From: Streptomyces sp. NP160
GTDB taxonomy: Bacteria; Actinomycetota; Actinomycetes; Actinomycetales; Quadrisphaeraceae
DNA: 60,008 bases
Direction of reading: 5' to 3'
Assembly (NCBI RefSeq): GCF_006335115.1
Contig: NZ_VDMJ01000024.1
Coordinates: forward strand, 60,842-120,849
Numbering within the stretch: position 1 is the stretch's first letter; every line of letters begins with the position of its first letter. Below are positions 8,037-16,543 of the stretch, piece by piece. Made by a program: the position numbers and the translations under genes. The notes under the pieces are model-generated. The model searched no databases, was not told the origin of the DNA, and saw only the letters and a list, made by a program, of their open reading frames with translations.

Positions 8037-10201
8037 AGCGCCTCCACCGAGGGACGGGTGACCACGAGCAGGCTGCGCCCGGCGACCTTGACGTCGGAAC
8101 CGGCCGCGATCGGGCCCGTCGCCTCGGCGGCCGCGAGGGCCACCACGGCGGGCGCGGCGGGCGGGGGCGTCTCGGGGGGCGAGGCGGTGTCGACCACCAC
8201 CCGCCACTCGTGCCCGTACTCCTCCGGCGGCAGGGTGAAGACGACGTCCTCGTGGGAGGCGTTGAACATGATGTAGAAGCTGTCGTCCACGATCTGCTCC
8301 CCGCGGGGGTCGGGCTCGGGGATCGCCCAGCCGTTGAGGAAGACGCCCAGGGAGCGGGCGTACCCGGTGGACCAGTCGCTGTGGGTCATGTGCACGCCGG
8401 CGGGGGTGAACCAGGCGATGTCGCCCAGCGAGCTCTCACCGCCGTGGTGGGCGTCCCCGGCGAAGAAGCGCCGCCGGCGGAAGACCGGGTGGCCCATCCG
8501 CACCGAGATGACCTGCTGGGTGAAGCGCAGCAGGTCGCGCTGCTCGTCGGTGAGGTTCCAGTCCACCCAGGAGGTGCGGTTGTCCTGGCAGTAGGTGTTG
8601 TTGTTGCCCTTCTGGGTCCGCCCCAGCTCGTCGCCGTGGAGGATCATCGGCACGCCCTGGGACAGCAGCAGGGTGGCCAGCATGTTGCGCTGCTGGCGGG
8701 CGCGCAGGGCGTTGACGTCCTTGTCCTTGGTCTCGCCCTCCACCCCGCAGTTCCAGGAGCGGTTGTGGCTCTCGCCGTCGCGGCCGCCCTCGCCGTTGGC
8801 CTCGTTGTGCTTCTCGTTGTAGGAGACGAGGTCGCGCATGGTGAAGCCGTCGTGCGCGGTGACGAAGTTGATGGACGCGATGGGCTTGCGGCCGTTGTGC
8901 TCGTACAGGTCGGAGGAGCCGGAGATGCGGCTGGCGAACTCGGCCAGGGCGCTCGGCTCGCCGCGCCAGAAGTCGCGGACGGTGTCGCGGTACTTGCCGT
9001 TCCACTCCGTCCACAGCGGCGGGAAGCCGCCGACCTGGTAGCCGCCGTCGCCGACGTCCCAGGGCTCGGCGATGAGCTTGACCTGGGAGACCACCGGGTC
9101 CTGCTGGATGAGGTCGAAGAACGCCGAGAGCCGGTCCACCTCGTGGAACTGGCGGGCCAGGGTGCTCGCCAGGTCGAAGCGGAAGCCGTCGACGTGCATG
9201 TCGTTCACCCAGTACCGCAGCGAGTCCATGATCAGCTGCAGCACGTGCGGGGACCGCATGAGCAGGGAGTTCCCCGTGCCGGTGGTGTCGTAGTAGTGCG
9301 CCTTGTCGGAGTCGACCAGGCGGTAGTAGGCGGCGTTGTCGATGCCGCGGAAGCACAGCGTCGGGCCCATGTGGTTGCCCTCGGCGGTGTGGTTGTAGAC
9401 GACGTCGAGGATGACCTCGATGCCCGCCTGGTGCAGCGTGCGGACCATCGACTTGAACTCCATCACCTGCTGCCCGCGGGTGCCGGTGGAGGAGTAGGCG
9501 TTGTGCGGGGCGAAGAACCCGATCGTGTTGTAGCCCCAGTAGTTGGTCATGCCCTTCTCCTGCAGGTGGGTGTCCTGCACGAACTGGTGGACGGGCATGA
9601 GCTCGATCGCGGTGACGCCGAGGTCGGTGAGGTGCTCGACCATCGCCGGGTGCCCGATGCCCGCGTAGGTGCCGCGGATCTCCTCGGGCAGGCCCGGGTG
9701 GGTCATCGTCAGGCCCTTGACGTGCGCCTCGTAGATGACCGTCTCGTGGTAGTCCCGCCGCGGCGGCCGGTCCGTGCCCCAGTCGAAGTAGGGGTTCACG
9801 ACGACGGACAGCATCGTGTGGCGGGCGCTGTCGGCCGTGTTGCGGCGCGACGGGTCCTTGAAGGAGTAGCTGAACAGCGACTCGTGCCCGTCCACCTGGC
9901 CGTCGATCGCCTTGGCGTACGGGTCGAGCAGCAGCTTGCTGGGGTTGCAGCGGTGCCCGGCCGCCGGGTCGTAGGGGCCGTGCACCCGGAAGCCGTAGCG
10001 CTGGCCGGGCTGGATCCGGGGGAGGTAGGCGTGCCAGACGAAGCCGTCGACCTCGGGCAGGTCGATGCGCGTCTCGCGCCCGCGCTCGTCCACGAGGCAG
10101 AGCTCCACGCGCGAGGCGACCTCCGAGAAGAGCGCGAAGTTCGTCCCCGCGCCGTCGAAGGTGGCCCCCAGCGGGTAGGGGCGTCCTGGCCAGACCTGCA
10201 T
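8033..10201 (-). CDS. treX: Glycogen debranching enzyme (isoamylase type, TreX/GlgX)
   Basis: 722 residues, GH13 debranching enzyme that frees linear maltodextrin from glycogen for TreY. N-terminal CBM48-like region with GATFDGAGTNFALFSEVA, then IELMPVHQF, VVYNHTAEGN, the nucleophile segment GFRFDLAS, the acid segment LIAEPWDVG, and FVTAHDGFTMRD. ATG at 10201 is preceded by GAGAGGAC as ribosome binding site. First gene of the treX-treY-def unit. The TreX name is favoured over GlgX by the adjacent treY; the two families are otherwise hard to separate by eye. Confidence 0.94.
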   Translation of the reverse strand: MQVWPGRPYPLGATFDGAGTNFALFSEVASRVELCLVDERGRETRIDLPEVDGFVWHAYLPRIQPGQRYGFRVHGPYDPAAGHRCNPSKLLLDPYAKAIDGQVDGHESLFSYSFKDPSRRNTADSARHTMLSVVVNPYFDWGTDRPPRRDYHETVIYEAHVKGLTMTHPGLPEEIRGTYAGIGHPAMVEHLTDLGVTAIELMPVHQFVQDTHLQEKGMTNYWGYNTIGFFAPHNAYSSTGTRGQQVMEFKSMVRTLHQAGIEVILDVVYNHTAEGNHMGPTLCFRGIDNAAYYRLVDSDKAHYYDTTGTGNSLLMRSPHVLQLIMDSLRYWVNDMHVDGFRFDLASTLARQFHEVDRLSAFFDLIQQDPVVSQVKLIAEPWDVGDGGYQVGGFPPLWTEWNGKYRDTVRDFWRGEPSALAEFASRISGSSDLYEHNGRKPIASINFVTAHDGFTMRDLVSYNEKHNEANGEGGRDGESHNRSWNCGVEGETKDKDVNALRARQQRNMLATLLLSQGVPMILHGDELGRTQKGNNNTYCQDNRTSWVDWNLTDEQRDLLRFTQQVISVRMGHPVFRRRRFFAGDAHHGGESSLGDIAWFTPAGVHMTHSDWSTGYARSLGVFLNGWAIPEPDPRGEQIVDDSFYIMFNASHEDVVFTLPPEEYGHEWRVVVDTASPPETPPPAAPAVVALAAAEATGPIAAGSDVKVAGRSLLVVTRPSVEAL

Positions 10202-10381
10202 GGCGTCCTCTCACGGGCGTCTGTCGTGCTGCCGCCGCACGGGTCGGCGGGCTGGAGTCATCCTGGCCGAGTGGCGGCCGGTCCGCCCTGTCGAGGGTGC
10301 CGGCGCGACTGGCGGACGACCGTCAGGAGGACGGCGAGGAGCGCTCCGGTGACCCGTGTGCGCCACTTCGGAGGGGGGCGG

Positions 10382-10412
10382 TTCGACTCAGCCCCTCGGG
10401 GTGAAGTAGTGT
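10382..10412 (+). promoter_or_regulatory. Putative promoter of the tRNA cluster
   Basis: TTCGAC (10382-10387) and TAGTGT (10407-10412) with 19 bases between them, ending 28 bases before mature tRNA-Gly. The -10 is the same hexamer found before the second tRNA-Val. Confidence 0.5.
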
Positions 10413-10440
10413 TCTTCTCGTTCGGCCGCGAGGTCGACAC

Positions 10441-10513
10441 GCGGACGTGGCTCAGTTGGTAGAGCATCACCTTGCCAAGGTGAGGGTCGCGGGTTCGAAT
10501 CCCGTCGTCCGCT
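10441..10513 (+). tRNA. tRNA-Gly (GCC)
   Basis: Acceptor arms GCGGACG and CGTCCGC pair fully; anticodon stem TCACC/GGTGA encloses loop TTGCCAA with anticodon GCC at 10474-10476; T-arm GGGTTCGAATCCC is canonical. CCA is not encoded. Confidence 0.97.
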
Positions 10514-10556
10514 CGGAGGGCACCGCTCGAGGGCCGCTCGGACTCGGATGCCCCTC

Positions 10557-10627
10557 GGTGGAGTGGCCGAGAGGCGAGGCAACGGCCTGCAAAGCCGTGT
10601 ACACGGGTTCGAATCCCGTCTCCACCT
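10557..10627 (+). tRNA. tRNA-Cys (GCA)
   Basis: Acceptor arms GGTGGAG and CTCCACC; anticodon stem ACGGC/GCCGT with loop CTGCAAA, anticodon GCA at 10589-10591; T-arm GGGTTCGAATCCC. Discriminator base is T and CCA is not encoded. Confidence 0.96.
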
Positions 10628-10649
10628 CACGCGCACTTCGGTGCCGCGC

Positions 10650-10724
10650 GGGCGATTGGCGCAGTGGTAGCGCGCTTCCTTGACACGGAAGAGGTCACTG
10701 GTTCGAACCCAGTATCGCCCACCA
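10650..10724 (+). tRNA. tRNA-Val (GAC), CCA encoded
   Basis: Acceptor arms GGGCGAT and ATCGCCC; anticodon stem CTTCC/GGAAG with loop TTGACAC, anticodon GAC at 10682-10684; T-arm TGGTTCGAACCCA. The 3' ACCA is encoded, unlike the two preceding tRNAs. Confidence 0.96.
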
Positions 10725-10728
10725 CCTC

Positions 10729-10759
10729 AGACCCCGGATCCGCTCGCGGACCGGGGTCT
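10729..10759 (+). terminator. Hairpin after the tRNA cluster
   Basis: Stem GACCCCGG/CCGGGGTC (10730-10737 with 10751-10758) directly after tRNA-Val, followed by TTCGTGCG. A GC-rich actinobacterial-type terminator with only a short T run. Confidence 0.7.
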
Positions 10760-10856
10760 TCGTGCGTCTGCGGCCAGGGGCTCGGCGCGCCGCGTCGTGC
10801 CGTCCCGCGCTGGCCGAGGGTCTTGGCCAGCCGTGGCGTCCCCCCCCCGTCGGAGC

Positions 10857-11093
10857 TGACCGCGGTCGGGTGTCTGGACATCGGGCCATCGAGGTCAGGT
10901 GCTGACCGCGCGCGGTCGGGTGTGCAGACGTCGGGCCAGCCCCAGGCGCCGCCAGGACCGACCGTGGTCGCCGGCACCTGATCGCGGTCGCCTCCGGACG
11001 TGACCGCGGTCGCGTGCGGAGACGTCGGGCCAGGAAGGCTGCACCACGACTGACCGCGATCACGTGCAGGGGTGACCGCGGTCAGGTGCGGCG
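10857..11093. repeat. Degenerate direct repeats with palindromic TGACCGCGGTC core
   Basis: Non-coding stretch between the tRNA terminator and ssgB. The core TGACCGCGGTC or a close variant recurs near 10857, 10903, 10959, 10979, 11001, 11051 and 11073. Several copies share the tail CGTGCGGAGACGTCGGGCCAG in degenerate form, split here as CGTGCGG and GACGTCGGGCCAG. No coding frame with plausible composition or start runs through it. A further copy is at about 21508, 10 kb away. Confidence 0.75.
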
Positions 11094-11164
11094 GGGGTGC
11101 CGGGGCGAGCGCGACTGGCTGGAGGCGGGAGCGCCGGCAGAGGTGGGTTCGTCCTCCCGGACGT

Positions 11165-11202
11165 GAGGAGGGCGCCACCCCCGTCGGGGTGGCGCCCTCC
11201 TC
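11165..11202 (-). terminator. Perfect 17-bp hairpin downstream of ssgB
   Basis: GAGGAGGGCGCCACCCC and its exact complement enclose a 4-base loop (11182-11185). It begins 26 bases after the ssgB stop codon and has no T run, as usual for high-GC actinomycetes. Confidence 0.8.
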
Positions 11203-11227
11203 GTCCGAGCGGGAGCTGGGTCTCGAG

Positions 11228-11650
11228 CTAGACAGCGCGGCCCAGGAGCTCGGCGAGCTCGTCGTCGACGTGGACGTGGCGGCTCTCGGCCCCGGCGGGC
11301 ACGAGGGCGTGGGTGCGGTCGAGGAAGTCGCGCAGGTCGGACGCGTCGGCCTCCAGCACGGCGTGGCCGTCGGGGGAGCTGAGCGAGACGAGCACGACCT
11401 CCTGGCCGTCGACCTCGCCGGGCCAGACCTGGACGTCACCCTCGCCGGTGGGGCGTCGCAGGCCCTCGCGCAGGAGGTCGCGGGCGAAGACCCACTCGAT
11501 GGAGCCGCCGTCGCCCCGGAAGGAGGCGGTGACGGCGAAGGGGTCGTGCACGCCGTAGCCGAACTCCACGGAGACGGGCACCTTGCCCGACTCGGGGACG
11601 ACGAGGCGCAGCTCGACCTCGGCGTCGACGTGAGCTGAGCCCTTGGGCAC
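11228..11650 (-). CDS. ssgB: SsgB-like SALP-family sporulation/cell division regulator
   Basis: 140 residues, close to the length of Streptomyces SsgB. The conserved block IEWVFARDLLREGLRRPTG followed by GDVQVWP and VSLSSPDGHAVLEA is diagnostic of SsgA-like proteins, and the C-terminal half (FLDRTHALVPAG, HVHVDDELAELL) matches SsgB best. In Streptomyces SsgB positions FtsZ at sporulation septa; in other actinomycetes it is linked to morphogenesis. GTG at 11650 follows GGGGAGG at good spacing; longer upstream reading is not supported. Monocistronic by layout, with a strong hairpin just downstream. Family certain, subtype likely. Confidence 0.9.
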   Translation of the reverse strand: MPKGSAHVDAEVELRLVVPESGKVPVSVEFGYGVHDPFAVTASFRGDGGSIEWVFARDLLREGLRRPTGEGDVQVWPGEVDGQEVVLVSLSSPDGHAVLEADASDLRDFLDRTHALVPAGAESRHVHVDDELAELLGRAV

Positions 11651-11776
11651 GGTGGTCCTCCCCGGTGAGTGGCGGCCGGAGCCGGCGGCTGCGCCGACCC
11701 TCACGGGTCGGACACCCTCGATGTTCCCCCGTCCCGGACGGATCAAACACCCCCGGGCGGCGTGTCGTACGAGACG

Positions 11777-11782
11777 TACCCT
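11777..11782 (+). promoter_or_regulatory. Putative -10 element, leaderless
   Basis: TACCCT with a 6-base spacer to the GTG at 11789, consistent with a leaderless mRNA for the PGPGW membrane protein. Confidence 0.6.
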
Positions 11783-11788
11783 AGGCGG

Positions 11789-12322
11789 GTGCAGCCCGCG
11801 CCGCCGGTACCTCCCGCACCCGACGACGCCGTGACCCCCGTCCCGGCCGGTCCCGTCGCAGGTCGCAAGCGCACCGGGTCCTCGCGCGGGGGTCCCGGCG
11901 CGTCCCGCAGCGAGCGCCGCGACCGCTGGGAGTGGCGCGCCAGGATCCGCGCCGACCCCAAGAAGCACCGCGTCTACCGCGTCGTGGTCGCCTGCGTCGG
12001 CGTCTTCCTCATCCTCCTGGGCGCCGCCACCGGCTGGCTGCCCGGCCCGGGCGGCATCCCCCTGGTGCTCGCGGGCCTGGCCGTGCTCGCCAGCGAGTTC
12101 GCCTGGGCCCACCGCCTCCTCAAGCGCGCCCGCCTCGCCGTGCGCCGCTTCACGCACTGGGCCGGCCGCCAGCCGCTGTGGCTGCGCCTGACGGGCTCGG
12201 GGGCCGCGCTGGCCGGCGCCCTCGGCGGTGCCTGGCTCTTCCTCGTGGTGATGGGACCGCCCGACGTGCTGCCCGCGGCGGCGGTGGCCTTCCTCGACAG
12301 GATCCCCGGCGTCGAGCCCTGA
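11789..12322 (+). CDS. PGPGW (TIGR02611-like) small transmembrane protein
   Basis: 177 residues. A basic, Pro/Ser-rich cytoplasmic N-terminus of about 55 residues precedes a membrane segment (VVVACVGVFLILLGAATG), the signature GWLPGPGGIPLVLAGLAVL, and EFAWAHRLLKRA. A further hydrophobic segment (about 130-155) is near the C-terminus. The family (TIGR02611 / PGPGW) is common in actinobacteria and has no established function. GTG start chosen because TACCCT lies six bases upstream; no ribosome binding site is present. It is divergent from ssgB and followed by a tRNA gene. Confidence 0.85.
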   Translation: MQPAPPVPPAPDDAVTPVPAGPVAGRKRTGSSRGGPGASRSERRDRWEWRARIRADPKKHRVYRVVVACVGVFLILLGAATGWLPGPGGIPLVLAGLAVLASEFAWAHRLLKRARLAVRRFTHWAGRQPLWLRLTGSGAALAGALGGAWLFLVVMGPPDVLPAAAVAFLDRIPGVEP

Positions 12323-12355
12323 CCCACCCGTGACGGGGCCGCCGCGGAGGGCCTG

Positions 12356-12361
12356 TAGTGT
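12356..12361 (+). promoter_or_regulatory. Putative -10 of tRNA-Val (CAC)
   Basis: TAGTGT 13 bases before the mature tRNA; a weak TGACGG (12331-12336) sits at roughly -35 spacing. Confidence 0.5.
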
Positions 12362-12374
12362 GTTCTCCGCACCC

Positions 12375-12446
12375 GGGCGATTGGCTCAGCGGTAGAGCGC
12401 CTCGTTCACACCGAGGAGGTCACTGGTTCGATCCCAGTATCGCCCA
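12375..12446 (+). tRNA. tRNA-Val (CAC)
   Basis: Acceptor arms GGGCGAT and ATCGCCC as in tRNA-Val (GAC); anticodon stem CCTCG/CGAGG, loop TTCACAC, anticodon CAC at 12407-12409; T-arm TGGTTCGATCCCA. CCA is not encoded (ACCC follows). Confidence 0.96.
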
Positions 12447-12455
12447 CCCGGGTCT

Positions 12456-12486
12456 GACGGGCCGTCCCTCCCAGGGGCGGCCCGTC
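12456..12486 (+). terminator. Hairpin after tRNA-Val (CAC)
   Basis: GACGGGCCG pairs with CGGCCCGTC, followed by GGTGCTTT. It separates the tRNA from the MOSC gene. Confidence 0.75.
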
Positions 12487-12508
12487 GGTGCTTTCCAGGA
12501 GGTCCTCC

Positions 12509-13147
12509 GTGGAGCACGGCGTCGTCGTGGGCAGGGTCTCCCTCCTGCGGCGCTTCCCGCTGCGCTCCGCCGGCGGGGACCTGCCCGGCGTCGTGCGGGT
12601 GGACGCCTCCGGGCTCGCGCACGACCGCCGCTGGCAGCTCCTGGACGCCGCCGGGGCTCCTCTGAGGGCCCGTGACCTGCCGGGGCTCGCCGCGCTGTCG
12701 GCCACCGCGGACGACGACGACGGGCTCCGCGTGCGCGGTGGCAGCAGGGGCCCCGGCGTCCGCCCCCTCGACGACGGCTGGGTCGAGCGGCTGGCAGGCC
12801 CCGGCTCGCGCCTGCAGGACGCGCTCGCCGAGGGGGGCACGGCCCACCGCGACGGCGCCGCCGTGCACCTCGTGGCGGCCGGCGCCGCGGACGCCCCCGA
12901 CGCCCCGGCGGGCTGCGACCCGGGGGAGCGCGCCAACGTCGTCCTCGACCTCGACCCGCCGCTCGCGCGCCCGGGGGACGAGCGCGGCTGGGTGGGTCGC
13001 CGGCTGCGGCTGGGGGGCGCGGGCCCGGCGGGCGGGCCGCTGCTGGAGGTGACGCGCACCCCGAAGCGCTGCCTGGGCGTCTACGCCGACGTGCTCGAGC
13101 CGGGCGAGGTGGGCGTCGGCGCCGTCGTCGTCCTCCTGGACGCCTGA
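12509..13147 (+). CDS. MOSC domain-containing protein
   Basis: 212 residues. The N-terminal part ([32 protein letters not shown]) matches the MOSC N-terminal beta-barrel domain, and the C-terminal part holds [19 protein letters not shown]-like sequence (the motif [10 protein letters not shown]) and GAVVVL, the end of a short MOSC domain. MOSC proteins bind molybdenum cofactor or carry sulfur on a conserved cysteine; the Cys in KRCLG is the candidate. GTG at 12509 follows AGGAGG at seven bases. The gene lies between a tRNA terminator and thrS. Substrate unknown. Confidence 0.82.
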   Translation: MEHGVVVGRVSLLRRFPLRSAGGDLPGVVRVDASGLAHDRRWQLLDAAGAPLRARDLPGLAALSATADDDDGLRVRGGSRGPGVRPLDDGWVERLAGPGSRLQDALAEGGTAHRDGAAVHLVAAGAADAPDAPAGCDPGERANVVLDLDPPLARPGDERGWVGRRLRLGGAGPAGGPLLEVTRTPKRCLGVYADVLEPGEVGVGAVVVLLDA

Positions 13148-13190
13148 GGGGACGGCGACGGGCGGCCAGCGGCCGCGGGTGCCCGCGCCG

Positions 13191-13196
13191 TAGAGT
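13191..13196 (+). promoter_or_regulatory. Putative -10 element of thrS, leaderless
   Basis: TAGAGT with a 7-base spacer to the thrS GTG. It would drive the whole thrS-to-pimA operon. No T-box leader is present because there is no leader. Confidence 0.6.
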
Positions 13197-13203
13197 CCTG
13201 GCC

Positions 13204-15210
13204 GTGTCTGAGCCTGGTGTCCTGCGCGTGGTCGTCGACGGTGCCGAGCGCGAGGTCGCGACGGGCACCACGGCCGCCGAGCTGTTCGAGGGCCGCCGCG
13301 ACGTGGTCGTGGCGCGCATCGACAGCGGGTCCGGAGCCGAGCTGAAGGACCTGAGCACCGAGCTGTCCGACGGTGACGTCGTCGAGGCGGTCGAGGTGGG
13401 CAGCCCCGACGGGCTCGACGTGCTCCGCCACTCCACCGCCCACGTGCTCGCGCAGGCCGTCCAGTCCCTGCACCCGCAGGCGAAGCTCGGCATCGGCCCG
13501 CCGGTGCGCGACGGCTTCTACTACGACTTCGACGTCGAGGTGCCGTTCACCCCCGAGGACCTCAAGGCCCTCGAGAAGGAGATGCAGCGCATCGTCAAGG
13601 AGGGCCAGACCTTCCGCCGGCGCGTCGTCACCGACGAGCAGGCCCGTGCCGAGCTGGCCGACGAGCCCTACAAGCTGGAGCTCATCGGCCTCAAGGGCGG
13701 CACCGGATCCCCCGAGGCCGGTGACGAGGTGGCCGAGGGCGCCTCCGTCGAGGTGGGTGCCGGCGAGCTGACCATCTACGACAACGTCCGCCGCGGCGGC
13801 GAGGTCGCCTGGAAGGACCTGTGCCGCGGCCCCCACGTGCCGAGCACCCGCCTGCTGGCCAACGGCTGGCAGCTCACCCGCACCGCTGCCGCCTACTGGC
13901 GCGGTGACCAGGCCAACACCCAGCTGCAGCGCGTCTACGGCACCGCGTGGCCGTCCAAGGACGAGCTGCGCGCCCACCTGGAGCGCCTGGCCGAGGCCGA
14001 GCGGCGCGACCACCGCCGCCTGGGCGCCGAGCTCGACCTGTTCTCCTTCCCCGACGAGATCGGCTCCGGCCTGGCGGTGTTCCACCCCCGCGGCGGCGTC
14101 ATCAAGCGGGAGATGGAGGACTACGTCCGCCGGCGGCACGTGGAGGAGGGCTTCGACTACGTCGGCACGCCCCACATCTCCAAGCAGCACCTCTTCGAGA
14201 CCTCGGGTCACCTGCCGTACTACGCCGACACGATGTTCCCGCCGATGGAGCTCGAGAACGCGCAGTACTACCTCAAGGCCATGAACTGCCCGATGCACAA
14301 CCTGATCTTCAGGTCGCGCGGGCGCTCCTACCGCGAGCTGCCGCTGCGCTTCTTCGAGTTCGGGTCGGTGTACCGCTACGAGAAGTCGGGCGTGGTGCAC
14401 GGCCTGACCCGCGTGCGCGGGCTCACCCAGGACGACTCGCACAGCTACTGCACCCCCGAGCAGGCGCCGGCCGAGGTCGAGAAGCTGCTCGGCTTCGTGC
14501 TGGGGCTGCTCAGCGACTTCGGGCTGGACGACTACTACCTGGAGCTGTCCACGCGCGGCACCGGTGACAAGTTCATCGGCTCCGACGAGGAGTGGGAGCA
14601 GGCCACCGAGGTGCTGCGCGGCTGCGCGGAGCGCACCGGCCTGGAGCTCGTGCCCGACCCGGGCGGCGCGGCCTTCTACGGCCCGAAGATCTCCGTGCAG
14701 GCGCGCGACGCCATCGGCCGCACCTGGCAGATGTCGACCATCCAGTACGACTTCAACCAGCCGGCCCGCTTCGGCCTGGAGTTCACCGCCGCGGACGGGT
14801 CCCACCAGCAGCCCGTGATGATCCACTCGGCGAAGTTCGGCTCCCTGGAGCGGTTCTTCGGCGTGCTGGTCGAGCACTACGCCGGCGCCTTCCCCCCGTG
14901 GCTCGCGCCCGTCCAGGTGGTCGGCGTGCCGGTCGCGGAGGAGTTCGCCGGCCACCTGCACGACGTCGTGCGCCAGCTCAAGGCGCTCGGCATCCGCGCC
15001 GAGGTGGACGACTCCGACGACCGCATGCAGAAGAAGATCCGCACCCACTCCAAGGCCAAGGTGCCGTTCGTGCTCATCGCGGGCGGTGACGACGTCGAGG
15101 CCGGCGCGGTCTCCTTCCGCTACCGCGACGGCCGCCAGGACAACGGCGTGCCGGTGGCGGAGGCCGTCGAGCGCATCGTCGAGGCGGTCCGCTCCCGGGT
15201 CCAGGTGTGA
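13204..15210 (+). CDS. thrS: Threonine--tRNA ligase
   Basis: 668 residues, full length. Domain order: TGS (1-70), editing domain with [11 protein letters not shown] and later the Cys/His site, class II catalytic core (about 270-550) with [18 protein letters not shown], zinc ligand in KAMNCPMHN, motif 2 [13 protein letters not shown] and RGLTQDDSH, then the anticodon-binding domain. It charges tRNA-Thr. GTG start at 13204 with TAGAGT seven bases before it. The stop codon overlaps the start of the HIT gene (GTGA). It heads the conserved actinobacterial thrS-HIT-pgsA-acyltransferase-pimA cluster. Confidence 0.97.
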   Translation: MSEPGVLRVVVDGAEREVATGTTAAELFEGRRDVVVARIDSGSGAELKDLSTELSDGDVVEAVEVGSPDGLDVLRHSTAHVLAQAVQSLHPQAKLGIGPPVRDGFYYDFDVEVPFTPEDLKALEKEMQRIVKEGQTFRRRVVTDEQARAELADEPYKLELIGLKGGTGSPEAGDEVAEGASVEVGAGELTIYDNVRRGGEVAWKDLCRGPHVPSTRLLANGWQLTRTAAAYWRGDQANTQLQRVYGTAWPSKDELRAHLERLAEAERRDHRRLGAELDLFSFPDEIGSGLAVFHPRGGVIKREMEDYVRRRHVEEGFDYVGTPHISKQHLFETSGHLPYYADTMFPPMELENAQYYLKAMNCPMHNLIFRSRGRSYRELPLRFFEFGSVYRYEKSGVVHGLTRVRGLTQDDSHSYCTPEQAPAEVEKLLGFVLGLLSDFGLDDYYLELSTRGTGDKFIGSDEEWEQATEVLRGCAERTGLELVPDPGGAAFYGPKISVQARDAIGRTWQMSTIQYDFNQPARFGLEFTAADGSHQQPVMIHSAKFGSLERFFGVLVEHYAGAFPPWLAPVQVVGVPVAEEFAGHLHDVVRQLKALGIRAEVDDSDDRMQKKIRTHSKAKVPFVLIAGGDDVEAGAVSFRYRDGRQDNGVPVAEAVERIVEAVRSRVQV

Positions 15211-15857
15211 GCGAGGCCGTCTCCGGCGGGCTGCCGGGCGGCGCCGAGGACCCGGCCGGCTTCGCGCGGGAGGCCGACGGCTTCGAGCGCCTGTGGACGC
15301 CCCACCGGATGGCGTACATCGGCGGGGAGAACAAGCCGCCGAGCGCGGCCGCCGGGTCCGGCTGCCCGTTCTGCCGGGCCCCCTCGCTGGACGACGACGA
15401 CGCGCTCGTCGTCGCCCGCGGCGAGCTCTGCTTCGTGGTGCTCAACCTCTACCCGTACAACCCCGGGCACCTCATGGTCTGCCCCTACCGGCACGTCGCG
15501 GGCTACGTCGACCTGACGCCCGAGGAGACCGTCGAGGTCGCCACGCTCACCCAGAGCGCGCTGCGGGTGCTCTCGCGGGTCAGCAACCCGTCGGGGTTCA
15601 ACCTCGGCGTGAACCAGGGGGAGGCGGGTGGCGCGGGCATCGCCGCGCACCTGCACCAGCACGTGGTGCCGCGCTGGACCGGGGACGCGAACTTCCTGCC
15701 GGTGGTGGGGCGGACCAAGGCGCTGCCGGAGCTGCTCGCCGACACGCGCGCCAAGCTGGCCGCCGCGTGGGCCGCCGCGGGGGAGCCCGGCACGGCGTCG
15801 GGCGGCGGGCCGAGCAGCCCCTCCGGCTCCCCGACCGGACCAGCGGCGGGCTCGTGA
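15207..15857 (+). CDS. HIT family hydrolase/phosphorylase (Rv2613c-like Ap4A phosphorylase)
   Basis: 216 residues. HIT fold with the nucleotide-binding segment [20 protein letters not shown] and the catalytic triad motif [10 protein letters not shown] near residue 148; [13 protein letters not shown] precedes it. The N-terminal [13 protein letters not shown] and GCPFC are typical of the mycobacterial Rv2613c group, shown to be an Ap4A phosphorylase; this assignment is by family and identical gene position between thrS and pgsA. Its GTG overlaps the thrS TGA, so it is coupled to thrS, whose side reaction makes Ap4A. The Gly/Ser/Pro-rich C-terminal tail is probably disordered. Confidence 0.9.
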   Translation: MSEAVSGGLPGGAEDPAGFAREADGFERLWTPHRMAYIGGENKPPSAAAGSGCPFCRAPSLDDDDALVVARGELCFVVLNLYPYNPGHLMVCPYRHVAGYVDLTPEETVEVATLTQSALRVLSRVSNPSGFNLGVNQGEAGGAGIAAHLHQHVVPRWTGDANFLPVVGRTKALPELLADTRAKLAAAWAAAGEPGTASGGGPSSPSGSPTGPAAGS

Positions 15858-15883
15858 GCCGGGCCGCCGCCGGCGCCTCCCGC

Positions 15884-15889
15884 TAGCCT
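15884..15889 (+). promoter_or_regulatory. Putative internal -10 before pgsA
   Basis: TAGCCT nine bases before the pgsA ATG; suggests a near-leaderless secondary promoter inside the operon. Confidence 0.45.
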
Positions 15890-15898
15890 GCAGGCGAG

Positions 15899-16543
15899 AT
15901 GCTCAACCGCTACGCCCGCGCCTGGCTGGCGCGCCTCCTGACGCCGCTGGCCGCGTTCCTGCTGCGCCGCGGCGTCAGCCCCGACGCGGTGACCGTGCTC
16001 GGCACGCTCGGCGTGGTGGTCTCCGCGCTGGTCGCCTACCCGCAGGGGCAGCTGTTCTGGGGGACCATCGCCATCACGTGCTTCGTCTTCTCCGACGCGG
16101 TCGACGGGACGATGGCGCGGATGTCGGGGCGCACCAGCGCCTGGGGCGGCTTCCTCGACTCCACCCTCGACAGGTTCGGGGACGCCGCCGTCTTCGGCGG
16201 CCTGGTCCTCTACGCCACCGGGGCGGGCTCGCAGACCACGTGGGCCCGCGGCCTGGCGGTGCTGGCGCTGGCGAACCTGGCCCTCGGCTTCGTGGTCTCC
16301 TACGCCCGGGCGCGCGCCGAGGCCGCCGGCGCCCGCGCGGACGTGGGAGTCGCCGAGCGCAGCGAGCGCCTCGTGGCCGCGCTCGTGGCGACCGGCTTCG
16401 TGGGCCTGGGCCTGCCGCACGTGGTGCTCGTCGTGGTGCTGGGCCTGCTCGCGGTGGCCAGCTGCGTCACCATCGGGCAGCGCCTGGCGCTGGTGCGCCG
16501 CCAGCTGCTGCCCGGTGACGAGCCGGCCCGTGCCGGCACCTGA
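15899..16543 (+). CDS. pgsA: Phosphatidylinositol phosphate synthase (CDP-alcohol phosphatidyltransferase)
   Basis: 214 residues, integral membrane CDP-alcohol phosphotransferase. The signature D-x2-D-G-x2-A-R...G-x3-D-x3-D is complete (SDAVDGTMAR then GGFLDSTLDRFGD). About six hydrophobic segments are seen. By position between the HIT gene and the PIM acyltransferase it is the orthologue of mycobacterial pgsA1 (Rv2612c), which makes phosphatidylinositol phosphate from CDP-diacylglycerol and inositol phosphate, the base of PI and PI mannosides. ATG at 15899; TAGCCT lies upstream. The next gene starts inside its 3' end. Confidence 0.93.
   Translation: MLNRYARAWLARLLTPLAAFLLRRGVSPDAVTVLGTLGVVVSALVAYPQGQLFWGTIAITCFVFSDAVDGTMARMSGRTSAWGGFLDSTLDRFGDAAVFGGLVLYATGAGSQTTWARGLAVLALANLALGFVVSYARARAEAAGARADVGVAERSERLVAALVATGFVGLGLPHVVLVVVLGLLAVASCVTIGQRLALVRRQLLPGDEPARAGT

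Noticed and set aside
5532-8276. Very long open frames antisense to real genes, for example one of over 900 codons opposite treY and others opposite treZ, thrS, rel and aspS
   Set aside because: Expected in about 75 percent GC DNA; their translations are Gly/Ala/Arg/Val- or His-rich without domains, while the opposite strands encode full conserved enzymes.
10441-10724. tRNA cluster as an integration site for a mobile island
   Set aside because: No integrase, no second tRNA 3'-end copy and no foreign-looking genes nearby; the repeats beside it are a different sequence.
13148-13203. T-box or other riboswitch before thrS
   Set aside because: The promoter hexamer is seven bases from the start codon, leaving no leader to fold.
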